Origin: Multivorans sp965116445
GTDB lineage: Bacteria; Acidobacteriota; Thermoanaerobaculia; Multivoradales; Multivoraceae
Reading direction: 5' to 3'
DNA length: 64,000 nucleotides
Assembly (NCBI GenBank): GCA_965116445.1
Contig: OZ220688.1
Span: 4,278,001-4,342,000 of the forward strand
Positions 22,727 through 32,248 of the stretch are shown here, in pieces. The position numbers and the translations under genes were made by a program. The notes under the pieces are model-generated. The model made no database searches, had not been told where the DNA came from, and saw nothing but the letters and a program-made list of their open reading frames with translations. The first letter of the stretch is position 1. Each line of letters opens with the position of its first letter.

Positions 22727-24558
22727 ACGCGCTCGGCCCTCGCGCCAGGGGCGTCCGGCGTCGCTACTTCGGAAGGTTGGTCATCCTGGTCGCGTTTGCC
22801 GGTGTGTGGATGGGCGCGATCGGTTGGCGGCTCCTGGATCTGCAGATTCGGGACGCCGACACGTATCGGGAGCGCGCGGCGCGGCAGCAGCGCAGCGAAG
22901 TCGTTCTGAACCCCAAGCGCGGGACGATCTACGACGCGCGGGGCAGGACGATGGCGGTGTCGGTCGAGACCCGGACGCTCTATGCCGAAACGGCCAAGGT
23001 GGACGATCCGGCGTCGCTGGCTGCGACGATCGCACCGCTGGTCGGCCGCTCCGAGGAGAGGATCGAGGCGCTGCTGCAGAAGTCGGGGCATGTGCCGCTG
23101 GCGCGGAAGCTCGACCGCGACGTGGCGGACGGGATCGATCTGACCGACTTTCCGGGCCTCTACTTCCTGGCAGAGAGCAAGCGCGAGTACCCGATGGGCT
23201 CGCTGATGGCGCATGTACTCGGCTTCGTCGGTACGGACCGCAGCCTGGCGGGGCTCGAACTCCGGTACGACGACGAGGTCGCGGGCGAGGCGGTGAGCAG
23301 ACACGTGCTCCGGGATGGCCAGCAGCGGCTGGTCGTCGTCGCCGGTTCGCTGGGCGAACCGAAGGCGGGAGCGGACCTTCACCTGACGATCGACGCGACG
23401 ATCCAGCACCTGGCGGAGCGGGTCCTGCGCGAGACGATCGAGTCGTGGAAGGCCAAGGCGGGCAACGTGGTGATTCTGGCGCCAGAGGACTCGGCGGTCC
23501 TGGCGATGGCCTCCTATCCGGCGTTCGACCCGAACCAGTTCGGCGATTTCGGGCCCGACGAGCGCCGGAACCGGGTGATCCAGGATTCCTACGAGCCGGG
23601 CTCCACGTTCAAGACGATCACGGCGGCGGGAGCGTTCGAGCGGCAGGTGGTTCATGCCGACCAGATCATGGACTGCGGCAACGGCTTCATTCGTGTCGGC
23701 AAGGCGCGAATCAGGGACCACAAGCCGTTCCCGGAACTCACCTTCCGCACGGCGATTGCCAAGTCGAGCAACGTCTGCGCGATCAAGGCCGGCCAACTGG
23801 TCGGAGGCGAGACGCTTCAGCAGCTCATCGCGACCTTCGGCTTCGGTGCCGCGACCGGCATCGACATCGGTGGGGAGCATCCGGGCATCGTGCCGCTAAG
23901 GGTCTGGGATATCGAGACGACGGCCTACGCCTCGTTCGGTCACGGCCTGGCCGTGACGCCCCTCCAGCTAGCGAATGCCTACGCGGCGATTGCCAACGGG
24001 GGGACGTGGAACCAGCCTTACCTCGTCAGAGCCCTGGAGCACGAGGGCGAGACGGTCGACGCGCGTCCCACCGGTCGTAGCCGGCGCGTGATCTCCAAGT
24101 CGACCGCGTACCAGGTGGTCCGTCTGCTCGAGGAAGTGGTTGTCAGCGGTACCGGCCGCAAGGCCGCCATCGCCGGCTACCGGGTAGCGGGTAAGACGGG
24201 GACAGCGGAGAAGTCGGACTCGGGCGGCTACTCGGAGACCGGGCGCGTGGCCGGTTTCGTGGGTATCGCTCCGGCCCGGGCACCCCGACTGGTCTGCCTG
24301 GTGATGATCGACGAGCCGACCGTCGCGACCGGTGGTGGCGAAGTCGCGGCGCCTGCCTTTCAGCGCATCGTCAGCGAGGCGTTGTTCTATCTCGGTGCGA
24401 CGCCTTCACGTCAGCCGATGGGCTGGAGCCAGCCGGTGTGGTTGCGGCCGGCCGAGCCGGCGGAGGTCAAGGTCGCCAAGGCGGCCGGCGAAGAGGACGA
24501 CAAGGGGGAGGACACGGAGACGGAAGGCGAGTTGTGGACGGCGAAGGCTTCGGGTTGA
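22723..24558 (+). CDS. ftsI: Penicillin-binding protein FtsI/PBP3 (septal transpeptidase)
   Basis: 611 residues with one N-terminal membrane anchor (about 17-38), a pedestal domain and a transpeptidase domain. Catalytic motifs are Ser294-Thr-Phe-Lys297, Ser348-Ser-Asn350 and Lys491-Thr-Gly493. It crosslinks septal peptidoglycan together with the glycosyltransferase FtsW, encoded further down the same cluster. A charged C-terminal tail (about 575-611, rich in Lys/Glu/Asp) is added beyond the usual end. No PASTA domain is seen. Starts at GTG 22723 within the ftsL stop. Confidence 0.94.
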   Translation: MNALGPRARGVRRRYFGRLVILVAFAGVWMGAIGWRLLDLQIRDADTYRERAARQQRSEVVLNPKRGTIYDARGRTMAVSVETRTLYAETAKVDDPASLAATIAPLVGRSEERIEALLQKSGHVPLARKLDRDVADGIDLTDFPGLYFLAESKREYPMGSLMAHVLGFVGTDRSLAGLELRYDDEVAGEAVSRHVLRDGQQRLVVVAGSLGEPKAGADLHLTIDATIQHLAERVLRETIESWKAKAGNVVILAPEDSAVLAMASYPAFDPNQFGDFGPDERRNRVIQDSYEPGSTFKTITAAGAFERQVVHADQIMDCGNGFIRVGKARIRDHKPFPELTFRTAIAKSSNVCAIKAGQLVGGETLQQLIATFGFGAATGIDIGGEHPGIVPLRVWDIETTAYASFGHGLAVTPLQLANAYAAIANGGTWNQPYLVRALEHEGETVDARPTGRSRRVISKSTAYQVVRLLEEVVVSGTGRKAAIAGYRVAGKTGTAEKSDSGGYSETGRVAGFVGIAPARAPRLVCLVMIDEPTVATGGGEVAAPAFQRIVSEALFYLGATPSRQPMGWSQPVWLRPAEPAEVKVAKAAGEEDDKGEDTETEGELWTAKASG

Positions 24559-26105
24559 TGAGACTCGGCGACGCGATCGCCGACCTGCCGCTGCGGTCAC
24601 CGCTGGGCGCCGCCGCCGCCGACACACAAGTCACGGGCGTACAGCACGACTCCCGGCGCGTTGTGGGCGGCGACGTGTTCGTCGCCTGGCGAGGCGAACT
24701 CCACGACGGTCGCGTCTTCGCTCCGGACGCCGTTGCGCGGGGCGCCGCTGCGGTCCTGGCGTTCGGCCCGCCGCCCGCGGCGTCCAGCGTACCGTGGCTG
24801 GAGGTCGACGATCCCCGAGCCCGCATGGGCCAGGTGGCCGCGCGGCTATACGGCCACCCGGAACGGGAGCTCTTGGCCATCGGCGTTACCGGCACGAACG
24901 GCAAGAGCACGACCTGCCAGTTGATCGGCGCCTGCCTGACCCGGTCGGGTCGTTCCGCCGCGGTGGTCGGCACGCTTGGCCGGACGGTCCACCGGCCAGG
25001 TTCCGCGGCGCCGGCCTTCGAGTCCCTGAGCCGGGCGGCCGAGGACCGCACCACGCCGGAGAGCAGCGATCTGTTCCGCATGTTGCGCCGGGCCGTGGAC
25101 CTGGGCGCACGCTCGGCGGCGATCGAGGTCTCGTCCCATGCCCTCGACCAGGGGCGGATGAACGGCATGGGGTTCGATGCCGCCGTGTTCACCAATCTGA
25201 CCAGGGACCATCTCGACTACCACCCGTCGCTCGAGGCCTACTTTGAGGCCAAGCGCCGCCTGTTCGCGCTCCTCCGGTCGGGCGGCAGGGCGATCCTCAA
25301 TGTCGACGACGAACACGGCCGTCGCCTGGCGGCGGAACTCGGAGACGGCGACCGAGTTGTGCGGTTCAGCGCTTCCGGAAGCCCGGCCGCCGAGGTGCGA
25401 GTGGTCCGCGCCGAGTTCGATTTCGCCGGCATTCGCGCCGAGGTCGAGACGCCCGCGGGGACGATCGCGCTTCACAGCCGTCTTCTGGGCCGGTTCAACC
25501 TCGAGAATCTGACCGCGGCGGTTGCCGCGTCCTGTGCGCTCGGCGTCTCCGCCGAGACCATTCGCGTCGCGGTGGCTGCCCAGCCGCCACTCGCGGGACG
25601 GCTGGAGCCGGTGGATAGGGCTCAGGACTTTCCGATGCTGGTCGACTACGCCCACACGGACGGAGGGCTGCGCGCGGCTCTCGCGGCGGTGCGGGAGCTC
25701 AGCGATCGGCGCATCGCCGTCGTGTTCGGCTGCGGCGGGGACCGCGACCGCGGCAAGCGGGAACTGATGGGGCGCGCGGCGGGAGAGCTCGCGGATCTCG
25801 CGATCGTCACCGACGACAACCCGCGAGGCGAGGAACCGGGACTCATCCATGCGGCGATCGTTGCCGGCCTCGACGCCGTTCGGGGTTGCGCCTGGGAAGT
25901 CGTCGCGGACCGGCGCGCGGCGATCAGGCGCGCCGTGTCGGTCGCGGTCGCGGAGCCCGGCTGGACGGTCCTGATCGCCGGCAAGGGCCACGAGGCGACA
26001 CAGACCATTGGCGACCGCAAGGTGCCCTTTCGCGACCGGGATGAGGCGGAGGCGGCCCTGGACGCACTGAACCGGGAGTTCGAGGGTGAGACGGCCCCTT
26101 GCTGA
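24558..26105 (+). CDS. murE: UDP-MurNAc-tripeptide synthetase MurE (meso-DAP adding)
   Basis: 515 residues from the ATG at 24558, which shares one base with the ftsI stop (TGATG). An upstream in-frame GTG at 24438 lies wholly inside ftsI and is rejected. ATP loop GVTGTNGKSTT, EVSSHALDQGR, NLTRDHLDYH and VDYAHTDGGLRAAL mark the Mur ligase. The Asp420-Asn-Pro-Arg423 motif (DNPRGEEP) is the signature for meso-diaminopimelate rather than lysine, so the organism's peptidoglycan should be DAP type. Confidence 0.94.
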   Translation: MRLGDAIADLPLRSPLGAAAADTQVTGVQHDSRRVVGGDVFVAWRGELHDGRVFAPDAVARGAAAVLAFGPPPAASSVPWLEVDDPRARMGQVAARLYGHPERELLAIGVTGTNGKSTTCQLIGACLTRSGRSAAVVGTLGRTVHRPGSAAPAFESLSRAAEDRTTPESSDLFRMLRRAVDLGARSAAIEVSSHALDQGRMNGMGFDAAVFTNLTRDHLDYHPSLEAYFEAKRRLFALLRSGGRAILNVDDEHGRRLAAELGDGDRVVRFSASGSPAAEVRVVRAEFDFAGIRAEVETPAGTIALHSRLLGRFNLENLTAAVAASCALGVSAETIRVAVAAQPPLAGRLEPVDRAQDFPMLVDYAHTDGGLRAALAAVRELSDRRIAVVFGCGGDRDRGKRELMGRAAGELADLAIVTDDNPRGEEPGLIHAAIVAGLDAVRGCAWEVVADRRAAIRRAVSVAVAEPGWTVLIAGKGHEATQTIGDRKVPFRDRDEAEAALDALNREFEGETAPC

Positions 26106-27537
26106 TGCGGTCAGGATGATGAACGGCTGCCTGATCGGTGAGGTTGAACCCGGGGCCTGTTACCGGGGCGCGGCGATCGACTCGCGCCGGGTCGAGGGTG
26201 GCGAGCTGTTCTTTGCGCTGCCGGGTGAGCGGACCGACGGCCATCGCTTCGTGGCCGACGCCCTTGCGGCGGGCGCCGCGGCCGCCGTGGTCGCCGTGCC
26301 GGTCGACGACGCGGGTGGCTGCCAGATCCGGGTCGACGACGTGACCGCCGCGCTCCACGATCTGACCCGGGACCATCGCAGACAGCTGAAGATCCGGGTC
26401 GCGTCGGTCACCGGCTCGGCCGGCAAGACGACGACCAAGGACCTCCTCGCTCTGCTGCTCGCCGAGTGCTGGCGGGTTCACAAGAGTCCGGGCAATCTGA
26501 ACAACCTGCTCGGCTTTCCGCTGACGTTGCTTGCCGTGGACGACGACTGCGAGTGGCTGGTCGCCGAGATGGGGATGTCGGTGCCCGGTGAGCTGGCCGC
26601 TGTCAGCCGGCTCGGCCGGCCGGACGTCGCGGTGTTCACGAACGTCCGTCCGGCGCACCTCGCCGGCTTCGAGCGGGAGGGTGGCGCAGCTGCGGGCGTG
26701 GAGGCGATCGCGCGGGCCAAGGCGGAGCTGCTCGAGGGCCTTGCCCCCGACGGCATCATCGTCGCGAACGCCGGCAACCCCCACGTCGTGGGCCTCGTTG
26801 AGCGATACCTGGCCGCATGTCCGGAGAGCGGTCGAACCGGGGCGACCGAGCGTGTCGCCTGGTACGAAGTGGAGCCCGCAGCCGGCAAGACTCCCGTTGC
26901 CGAGGTGTCGGCGCGCGACCTCGAGCCGCTGGACGCGGAGCCGGGAACGCGCTTCTTGCTTCGACGGGGCGCCGAATCCGCGATCGTCGAGCTGCCTCTG
27001 CACGGCCGGGTCAACGTGGAGAACTTCCTGGCCGCCGCGGCCTGCGCCCTTCGCCTCGGCGTGCCGATCGAGCGCGTCGCCGAGGCAGCTCGACGGCCGA
27101 CATCCGCCGCCGGGCGGGGCGAGGTGGTCGTCCTGTCCTCGGGCGCGACCTTGGTGGACGACTCGTACAACTCGAACCCGGAGGCCGCGCAGCTTGCGCT
27201 TCAGGCCGCACGGCAGCTCGACGGCCGGCGCCACGTGGCGATCCTGGGGGAGATGCTCGAACTCGGGAGCGCCGAGCGTCGCTACCACCGGGAACTCGGC
27301 AGGGTCGCCGCCGATCTGGGGTTCGACCTGGTCGTGGGCGTCGGCGGGTTGGCGAACGATCTCGTCGCCGCCGCGGCAGAGGGCGGCGCGCGGACCGTCT
27401 GGTTCGAGGATACGCAGGCCGCGAGCGCCGGTACGCCGGCCCTGATCGGGGACGGCGACGTCGTCCTCGTCAAGGGTTCGCGCGGCTCGGCGCTCGAACA
27501 CGTCGTCGCGGCGCTGCGGCAGGAGAGGGCGAACTGA
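26086..27537 (+). CDS. murF: UDP-MurNAc-tripeptide:D-Ala-D-Ala ligase MurF
   Basis: 483 residues, GTG start 20 nt inside murE with GGAG just upstream. The Mur-ligase ATP loop is VTGSAGKTTTKDLL; KSPGNLNNLLGFPLTLL, AEMGMSVPGELAAVSRL and VDDSYNSNPEAAQLAL are MurF-specific. It adds the D-Ala-D-Ala dipeptide to complete UDP-MurNAc-pentapeptide. The gene for the D-Ala-D-Ala ligase (ddl) is not in this cluster. It overlaps mraY by one base. Confidence 0.94.
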   Translation: MRRPLADAVRMMNGCLIGEVEPGACYRGAAIDSRRVEGGELFFALPGERTDGHRFVADALAAGAAAAVVAVPVDDAGGCQIRVDDVTAALHDLTRDHRRQLKIRVASVTGSAGKTTTKDLLALLLAECWRVHKSPGNLNNLLGFPLTLLAVDDDCEWLVAEMGMSVPGELAAVSRLGRPDVAVFTNVRPAHLAGFEREGGAAAGVEAIARAKAELLEGLAPDGIIVANAGNPHVVGLVERYLAACPESGRTGATERVAWYEVEPAAGKTPVAEVSARDLEPLDAEPGTRFLLRRGAESAIVELPLHGRVNVENFLAAAACALRLGVPIERVAEAARRPTSAAGRGEVVVLSSGATLVDDSYNSNPEAAQLALQAARQLDGRRHVAILGEMLELGSAERRYHRELGRVAADLGFDLVVGVGGLANDLVAAAAEGGARTVWFEDTQAASAGTPALIGDGDVVLVKGSRGSALEHVVAALRQERAN

Positions 27538-28613
27538 TGCTGCTCGACCTGCTGCTGCCGCTGGGCGAGACGATGGCGCCCTTCAACGTCGTCCAGTACA
27601 TCACCTTCCGTTGTGCCTGCGCCGCGGTAACGGGTGTCCTGCTCAGCCTGGCGCTTGGTCCCAGTTTTATTCGCGCCGCGCGGCGCCTCTCGATCGGACA
27701 GACGATCCGCGAGGAGGGCCCGGAGCGGCACAAGAGCAAGGCTGGCACCCCGACGATGGGCGGCCTGCTCATCCTCACGGCGGTGATCGTGCCTACGCTG
27801 CTTTGGGCGGACTTGTCCAACGTCTACGTCTGGCTCGCGGTCGGCACGACGATCGCACTCGGCGCGGTCGGCTTCGTCGACGACCTGCTCAAGGTCCGGC
27901 GGCGCCACAACAAGGGCCTGGGCATGAAGGCGAAGTTCGGTCTGCAGCTTGCCGTAGGCGCGGCGCTCGGCGCCGGCCTGGTCGGTCTGACGGATCTCGA
28001 CCTGAACCTGAGCTTCCCGTTCTTCAAGACCCTGCTGATCGAACTCGGGCCGTTCTACATTCCCTTCGTCGCCATCCTCATCGCCGGTTCCTCGAATGCG
28101 GTGAACCTCACCGACGGGCTCGACGGCCTGGCGATCGGCGCCACCCTGGTGGCGGCGGCGACCTACGCGATCTTCGCCTACATCGCGGGCAACTCGATCG
28201 CCGCGGGCTACCTGCAGGTGTCCTACGTCCCGGGGGCGGGCGAGGTCGCGATCATCTGCTCGGCCCTGGTCGGGGCCAGCCTCGGTTTCCTGTGGTTCAA
28301 CGCCCATCCGGCGCAGGTGTTCATGGGCGATGTCGGCTCACTCGCGATCGGCGGCACGATCGGCGCGGTTGCTGTGCTCTCCAAGCAGGAGCTGCTGCTG
28401 GTACTGGTCGGCGGGCTGTTCGTTCTGGAGGCGCTGTCCGTGATCGTCCAGGTGGCGTCCTACAAGATGACCGGGCGCCGCGTCCTGCGCATGGCGCCGC
28501 TCCACCATCACTTCGAACTCCGCGGCTGGAGCGAGAACCAGGTCATCGTGCGGTTCTGGATTCTCGCCGTGCTCTTCGCCTTTCTCGGGCTGTCGACGCT
28601 CAAGTTGAGGTAG
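27537..28613 (+). CDS. mraY: Phospho-MurNAc-pentapeptide transferase MraY
   Basis: 358 residues, ten membrane spans. The ATG at 27537 overlaps the murF stop. Motifs: GPERHKSKAGTPTMGG, the Mg2+ site VGFVDDLLK, NAVNLTDGLDGLA, FNAHPAQVFMGDVGSLAIGG and LHHHFELRGWSENQV. It moves phospho-MurNAc-pentapeptide to undecaprenyl phosphate to give lipid I at the inner membrane. The longer open frame reaching back to 26817 is read-through of murF in another frame. Confidence 0.95.
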   Translation: MLLDLLLPLGETMAPFNVVQYITFRCACAAVTGVLLSLALGPSFIRAARRLSIGQTIREEGPERHKSKAGTPTMGGLLILTAVIVPTLLWADLSNVYVWLAVGTTIALGAVGFVDDLLKVRRRHNKGLGMKAKFGLQLAVGAALGAGLVGLTDLDLNLSFPFFKTLLIELGPFYIPFVAILIAGSSNAVNLTDGLDGLAIGATLVAAATYAIFAYIAGNSIAAGYLQVSYVPGAGEVAIICSALVGASLGFLWFNAHPAQVFMGDVGSLAIGGTIGAVAVLSKQELLLVLVGGLFVLEALSVIVQVASYKMTGRRVLRMAPLHHHFELRGWSENQVIVRFWILAVLFAFLGLSTLKLR

Positions 28614-30070
28614 TGGCGTTGATCGAGTCGAGCAGCAGCATGTCCCCGGCCCCGGCGCCGCCGGTTTCCGCGTGGCGGAGAGCGCTGGTCTATGGGCTGG
28701 GCCTTTCCGGCGTCGCGGCGGCGCGGGCACTGAGCGATCGTGGTGTCCGCGTGGCCGCCGCAGATGGCCGTTCGGCGGCCGATCTGGGGTCCGAGGCGCG
28801 GGAACTCCTGCGGACCGGACGGGTCGAGACGTTGCTGAACGAGCAGGCCGCGCTCCCGTCCGATCTCGACGCGGTCGTCCTGAGCCCGGGCGTGCCGCCG
28901 AACCGGCCGTTGCTGCGGAGCGCCCGGTCGGCGAAGACGCCGGTTCTGGCTGAAGTCGAACTCGCCTACCGCCTGTTGGAGGTGTCGGCCGCGCCGACGG
29001 TGGTGGCGATCACCGGCAGCAACGGCAAGAGCACGACGACCGCGCTCACCGGCGCCCTGCTCGAGGCGGCGGGTTACCCGGTCGAGGTCTGCGGCAACAT
29101 CGGCACCCCGCTTTCCGCTCGGGTCGACGGACCGCCTGGGCGGGTGTTCGTCGTCGAACTCTCCAGCTTCCAGCTCGAGGCCATAGACCGGTTCCGTCCC
29201 CGGGCGGCGGCGCTTCTGAACATCAGCCCCGACCATCTCGACCGCTACGATGGCGTGGCGGAGTACGCGGCCGCGAAGGCGCGCATCTTCGGCAATCAGG
29301 CGTGCGGTGACATCGCCGTGGTGAACGGCGACGACTCCGGAGCGCGACGGCTCGGGAGCGACAGCGAGGGGGCATCGGCCCGGGTCAGGCGGCGCTTCTT
29401 CTCGCGTCTCCGTCAGGTCGAGGACGGCTGCTACCTCGACCGTGATCGCGTGATCGAGGTCGGGCCCGACGTTCGGCGTGAGCTGTTCCGGCTCGACGAT
29501 CTGGCGCTGGATGGGTTGCACAACGTGGAGAACGCGATGGCGGCCGCGCTGCTCGCGTCCGCTGTCGGCGCCGACCCCCACGGTTTCGCGCCGGGTCTTC
29601 GCGGTTTCGGGGCTCTGCCCCACCGGATGCGACTGGTCGAGGTGGTCGACGGCGTCCGCTACTACAACGACTCGAAGGCAACGAATCCCGCCGCGTCGAC
29701 GCAGGCGCTGGCCGGTTTCGGCGAAGGCTCAGTTCACCTGATTCTCGGTGGCCGGGCCAAGGGAGAGGGCGCCGACTTTGCCGAGCTCGCCGCGATGGCG
29801 GCGGCAAGGGCGGCCGCGGTGTACCTGATTGGCGAGGCCGCCGAGGCGATCGCCTCCGTGTTGCCCAAGAGCGCCGTGTGTCACTGCTGCGGCTCGCTGG
29901 AACGGGCGGTCGAGGCGGCGACCGCAGCCTCGACCGACGGACAGAGCGTGTTGCTTTCGCCGGCCTGCGCCAGCTTCGACCAGTTCGAGGACTTCGCCGA
30001 CCGTGGCCGCCAGTTCGAGCGTCAGGTCAAGACTCTGGCGGCCGCCGAAGGAGGGGGCAGCGATGGCTAG
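28613..30070 (+). CDS. murD: UDP-MurNAc-L-Ala:D-Glu ligase MurD
   Basis: 485 residues if started at GTG 28613, which overlaps the mraY TAG, or 476 from ATG 28640. N-terminal nucleotide domain VYGLGLSGVAAARAL, ATP loop AITGSNGKSTTTAL, ELSSFQLEAIDRFRP, NISPDHLDRYDG, YYNDSKATNPAASTQAL and LGGRAKGEGADF confirm MurD. It adds D-glutamate to UDP-MurNAc-L-Ala. It overlaps ftsW by 8 nt. Confidence 0.93.
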   Translation: MALIESSSSMSPAPAPPVSAWRRALVYGLGLSGVAAARALSDRGVRVAAADGRSAADLGSEARELLRTGRVETLLNEQAALPSDLDAVVLSPGVPPNRPLLRSARSAKTPVLAEVELAYRLLEVSAAPTVVAITGSNGKSTTTALTGALLEAAGYPVEVCGNIGTPLSARVDGPPGRVFVVELSSFQLEAIDRFRPRAAALLNISPDHLDRYDGVAEYAAAKARIFGNQACGDIAVVNGDDSGARRLGSDSEGASARVRRRFFSRLRQVEDGCYLDRDRVIEVGPDVRRELFRLDDLALDGLHNVENAMAAALLASAVGADPHGFAPGLRGFGALPHRMRLVEVVDGVRYYNDSKATNPAASTQALAGFGEGSVHLILGGRAKGEGADFAELAAMAAARAAAVYLIGEAAEAIASVLPKSAVCHCCGSLERAVEAATAASTDGQSVLLSPACASFDQFEDFADRGRQFERQVKTLAAAEGGGSDG

Positions 30071-31139
30071 GAAACTCGCCATGGACAAGGTGCTCTTCAC
30101 CGTCGTCGTTCTGCTGGTTGTCGGGGGCCTGGTCATGGTCTATTCGGCCAACCCCCCCGATCCCGACGGCGGCTTCAAACGGCAGTTCGTCACCCAGTTG
30201 GCGGCCGCCATCGTCGGCCTGGGCGCGATGTTGGTGCTGATGAACATCGACTACCGGAGTTGGGCCAAGCCGTCGCTGATCTACGCCGGTCTCGGCGTCT
30301 CGCTCGGGCTGCTCGGCATCGTGCTGGCCTCGCCGCCGATCAACGGCAGCAGCCGGTGGCTGTCCCTTGGACCGGTGACGTTCCAGCCGTCGGAGTTGGC
30401 CAAGGTCGCCGTCATCCTCTTTCTCGCCTACCAGATTCACCGCTGTCCCGAGGGAGTCAGTCAACCCCGGGTTCTGGTGCCGTGCGGAGTCGCCGTCGGG
30501 CTGGTGACCCTGCTCGTGCTGCAGGCCCCGGACTTCGGCAGCGCCGCGCTGATTCTCGGGATCTCGGCGATCATGCTGTTTCTCGCCGGTCTGTCCTGGC
30601 GCTGGATCGTGCCCGGGTTGCTCGTGTTCCCGACGCTTTTCGGGCTCTTTATCTGGTCGGAGCCCTACCGCGTGGAACGGGTGTTGGGCTTCCTTTCACC
30701 GGAGACCGACCCGTCGGGCAACGGCTTCCAGGTGCTCCAGTCGCTGATCGCGATCGGCTCCGGCGGCGTGACCGGTCAGGGCCTGGGGGAGAGCGCCCAG
30801 AAGCTGTACTTCCTGCCGCTCGCGAGTTCCGACTTCATCTTCTCGATCGTCAGCGAGGAGTTGGGGTTGATCGGCGCCGCCGCGGTCCTGGCCGGTCTCG
30901 TCGTTCTTGCGTGGCGGGGCTACGTGGCCGGGCACAAGGCTCCGGACAACTTCGGCCGGTTTCTCGCCTGGGGACTGACCTCGGCCGTGCTCATCCAGGC
31001 GCTCGTCAACATCAGCGTCACCGTCGGATTGGTCCCGGTCACCGGCACGCCGCTGCCGTTCCTTTCGCACGGCGGCTCCTCCCTCGTCATGACTCTGGTC
31101 GCGTGCGGCCTCCTCCTGAGCGTTTCGGAGCATGGATGA
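30063..31139 (+). CDS. ftsW: Septal peptidoglycan polymerase FtsW (SEDS family)
   Basis: 358 residues, about ten membrane spans, ATG at 30063 inside murD. SEDS hallmarks: GSSRWLSLGPVTFQPSELAKVA, GNGFQVLQSLIAIGSGGVTGQGLGES, ASSDFIFSIVSEELG (putative catalytic Asp257) and GLVPVTGTPLPFLSHGGSS. It polymerises lipid II at the septum with FtsI. Position between murD and murG separates it from RodA. It overlaps murG by 4 nt. Confidence 0.94.
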   Translation: MARKLAMDKVLFTVVVLLVVGGLVMVYSANPPDPDGGFKRQFVTQLAAAIVGLGAMLVLMNIDYRSWAKPSLIYAGLGVSLGLLGIVLASPPINGSSRWLSLGPVTFQPSELAKVAVILFLAYQIHRCPEGVSQPRVLVPCGVAVGLVTLLVLQAPDFGSAALILGISAIMLFLAGLSWRWIVPGLLVFPTLFGLFIWSEPYRVERVLGFLSPETDPSGNGFQVLQSLIAIGSGGVTGQGLGESAQKLYFLPLASSDFIFSIVSEELGLIGAAAVLAGLVVLAWRGYVAGHKAPDNFGRFLAWGLTSAVLIQALVNISVTVGLVPVTGTPLPFLSHGGSSLVMTLVACGLLLSVSEHG

Positions 31140-32248
31140 GCACTCCCACTCGCCGCCCCTCGGTGGTCTTCTCCGGTGGTGGAACCGGCGGCCATGTGTT
31201 CCCGGGTCTGGCAGTGGCCGAGGAACTGCGGAGCCTCGGTTGGCACACGGCGTGGATCGGACGCGGGCGGAGTCTCGAAGAACGGTTGGTTGCCGCGGCC
31301 GGACTGGACTTCAGACCGCTGCCGGCGCGGGCATTCGTGGACCGCGGTGTCCTGGCGCGAGCGATCGCCCTGGGTGTTCTGGCGGCTTCCGCGCTGCGCG
31401 CCGCCGTGCTGCTGCGCCGGCTCGGTGCGGCGGTCGTGTTCGCCACGGGTGGCTACGTCTGCGCCCCGGCCGCGCTGGGGGCTCGACTGAACGGAACCGA
31501 TCTTTATCTTCTCGAACCGAACGCGCAGAGCGGAGCGGCGAACCGGCTGCTCTCGCGGTTCGCCACCGAGGCGGGAACCGCCTTCGAATCCGCCGCGAAG
31601 CAGCTGGCGTGCGAGGCGCGGCTGGTCGGGGTTCCGGTGCGCAGGGCCTTCAGCCTGGTCGGCGAGCCACGGCTCGAGGCCGACCGGACGCGAGTGCTGG
31701 TACTCGGCGGCAGCCAGGGCTCGGATGCTCTGAATCGCCGACTGCCGGGCTTGTTCGCCCAGGCCTCGCGACGGGCAGCCATCGAGGTGACGCACCAGTC
31801 GGGACCTGCCCGAGTCGACGACACCCGGGACCACTACCTGAGTCTGGATGCGCCATCGCTTCGAGCAACGGTCGAGGGGTTCATCGAGGACACGGCCGGC
31901 GCGATGGCGGCTCACGACCTGATCGTCTCGCGGGCGGGTGCGGTGACGGTCGCCGAGGTGGCCGCGGCCGGCCGGCCGGCGGTCTACGTTCCGCTGCCGT
32001 TGGCGGCGGGGCACCAGCGCGGCAACGCGCAGGCGATGGTCGATGCGGGGGCGGCGATCCTGGTCGAGCAGGACGATCTGCGGAGCGAGGCGGCCGCCGA
32101 GCGATGCGGGCGCCTGGTCGCGGATCGAGGACGGCTGTCGTCCATGGCTCGGGCGGCGCGCGCCCACGGCCGGGGCGATGCGGCACGGATCGTCGCGGAG
32201 CGCGTCTGCGCGATCGCGGACGCTTCCGCCGGCGGGAGGAGGCGCTGA
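31136..32248 (+). CDS. murG: Lipid II synthase MurG
   Basis: 370 residues from the ATG at 31136 (ATGA overlap with ftsW). GGGTGGHVFPGLAVAEEL, ATGGYVCAPAALGARL, LVLGGSQGSDALNRRLP, IVSRAGAVTVAEVAAAGRPAVYVPLPLA-GHQ-NA are the GT28 family blocks. It adds GlcNAc to lipid I. Two Ala residues replace the usual Gly/Ser in parts of the acceptor loop, nothing that suggests loss of function. It overlaps murC by one base. Confidence 0.94.
   Translation: MSTPTRRPSVVFSGGGTGGHVFPGLAVAEELRSLGWHTAWIGRGRSLEERLVAAAGLDFRPLPARAFVDRGVLARAIALGVLAASALRAAVLLRRLGAAVVFATGGYVCAPAALGARLNGTDLYLLEPNAQSGAANRLLSRFATEAGTAFESAAKQLACEARLVGVPVRRAFSLVGEPRLEADRTRVLVLGGSQGSDALNRRLPGLFAQASRRAAIEVTHQSGPARVDDTRDHYLSLDAPSLRATVEGFIEDTAGAMAAHDLIVSRAGAVTVAEVAAAGRPAVYVPLPLAAGHQRGNAQAMVDAGAAILVEQDDLRSEAAAERCGRLVADRGRLSSMARAARAHGRGDAARIVAERVCAIADASAGGRRR

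Noticed and set aside
26817..27536. Extension of mraY upstream into murF
   Set aside because: The frame is open only because of high GC; MurF motifs run through the region in the correct frame and MraY begins at 27537.
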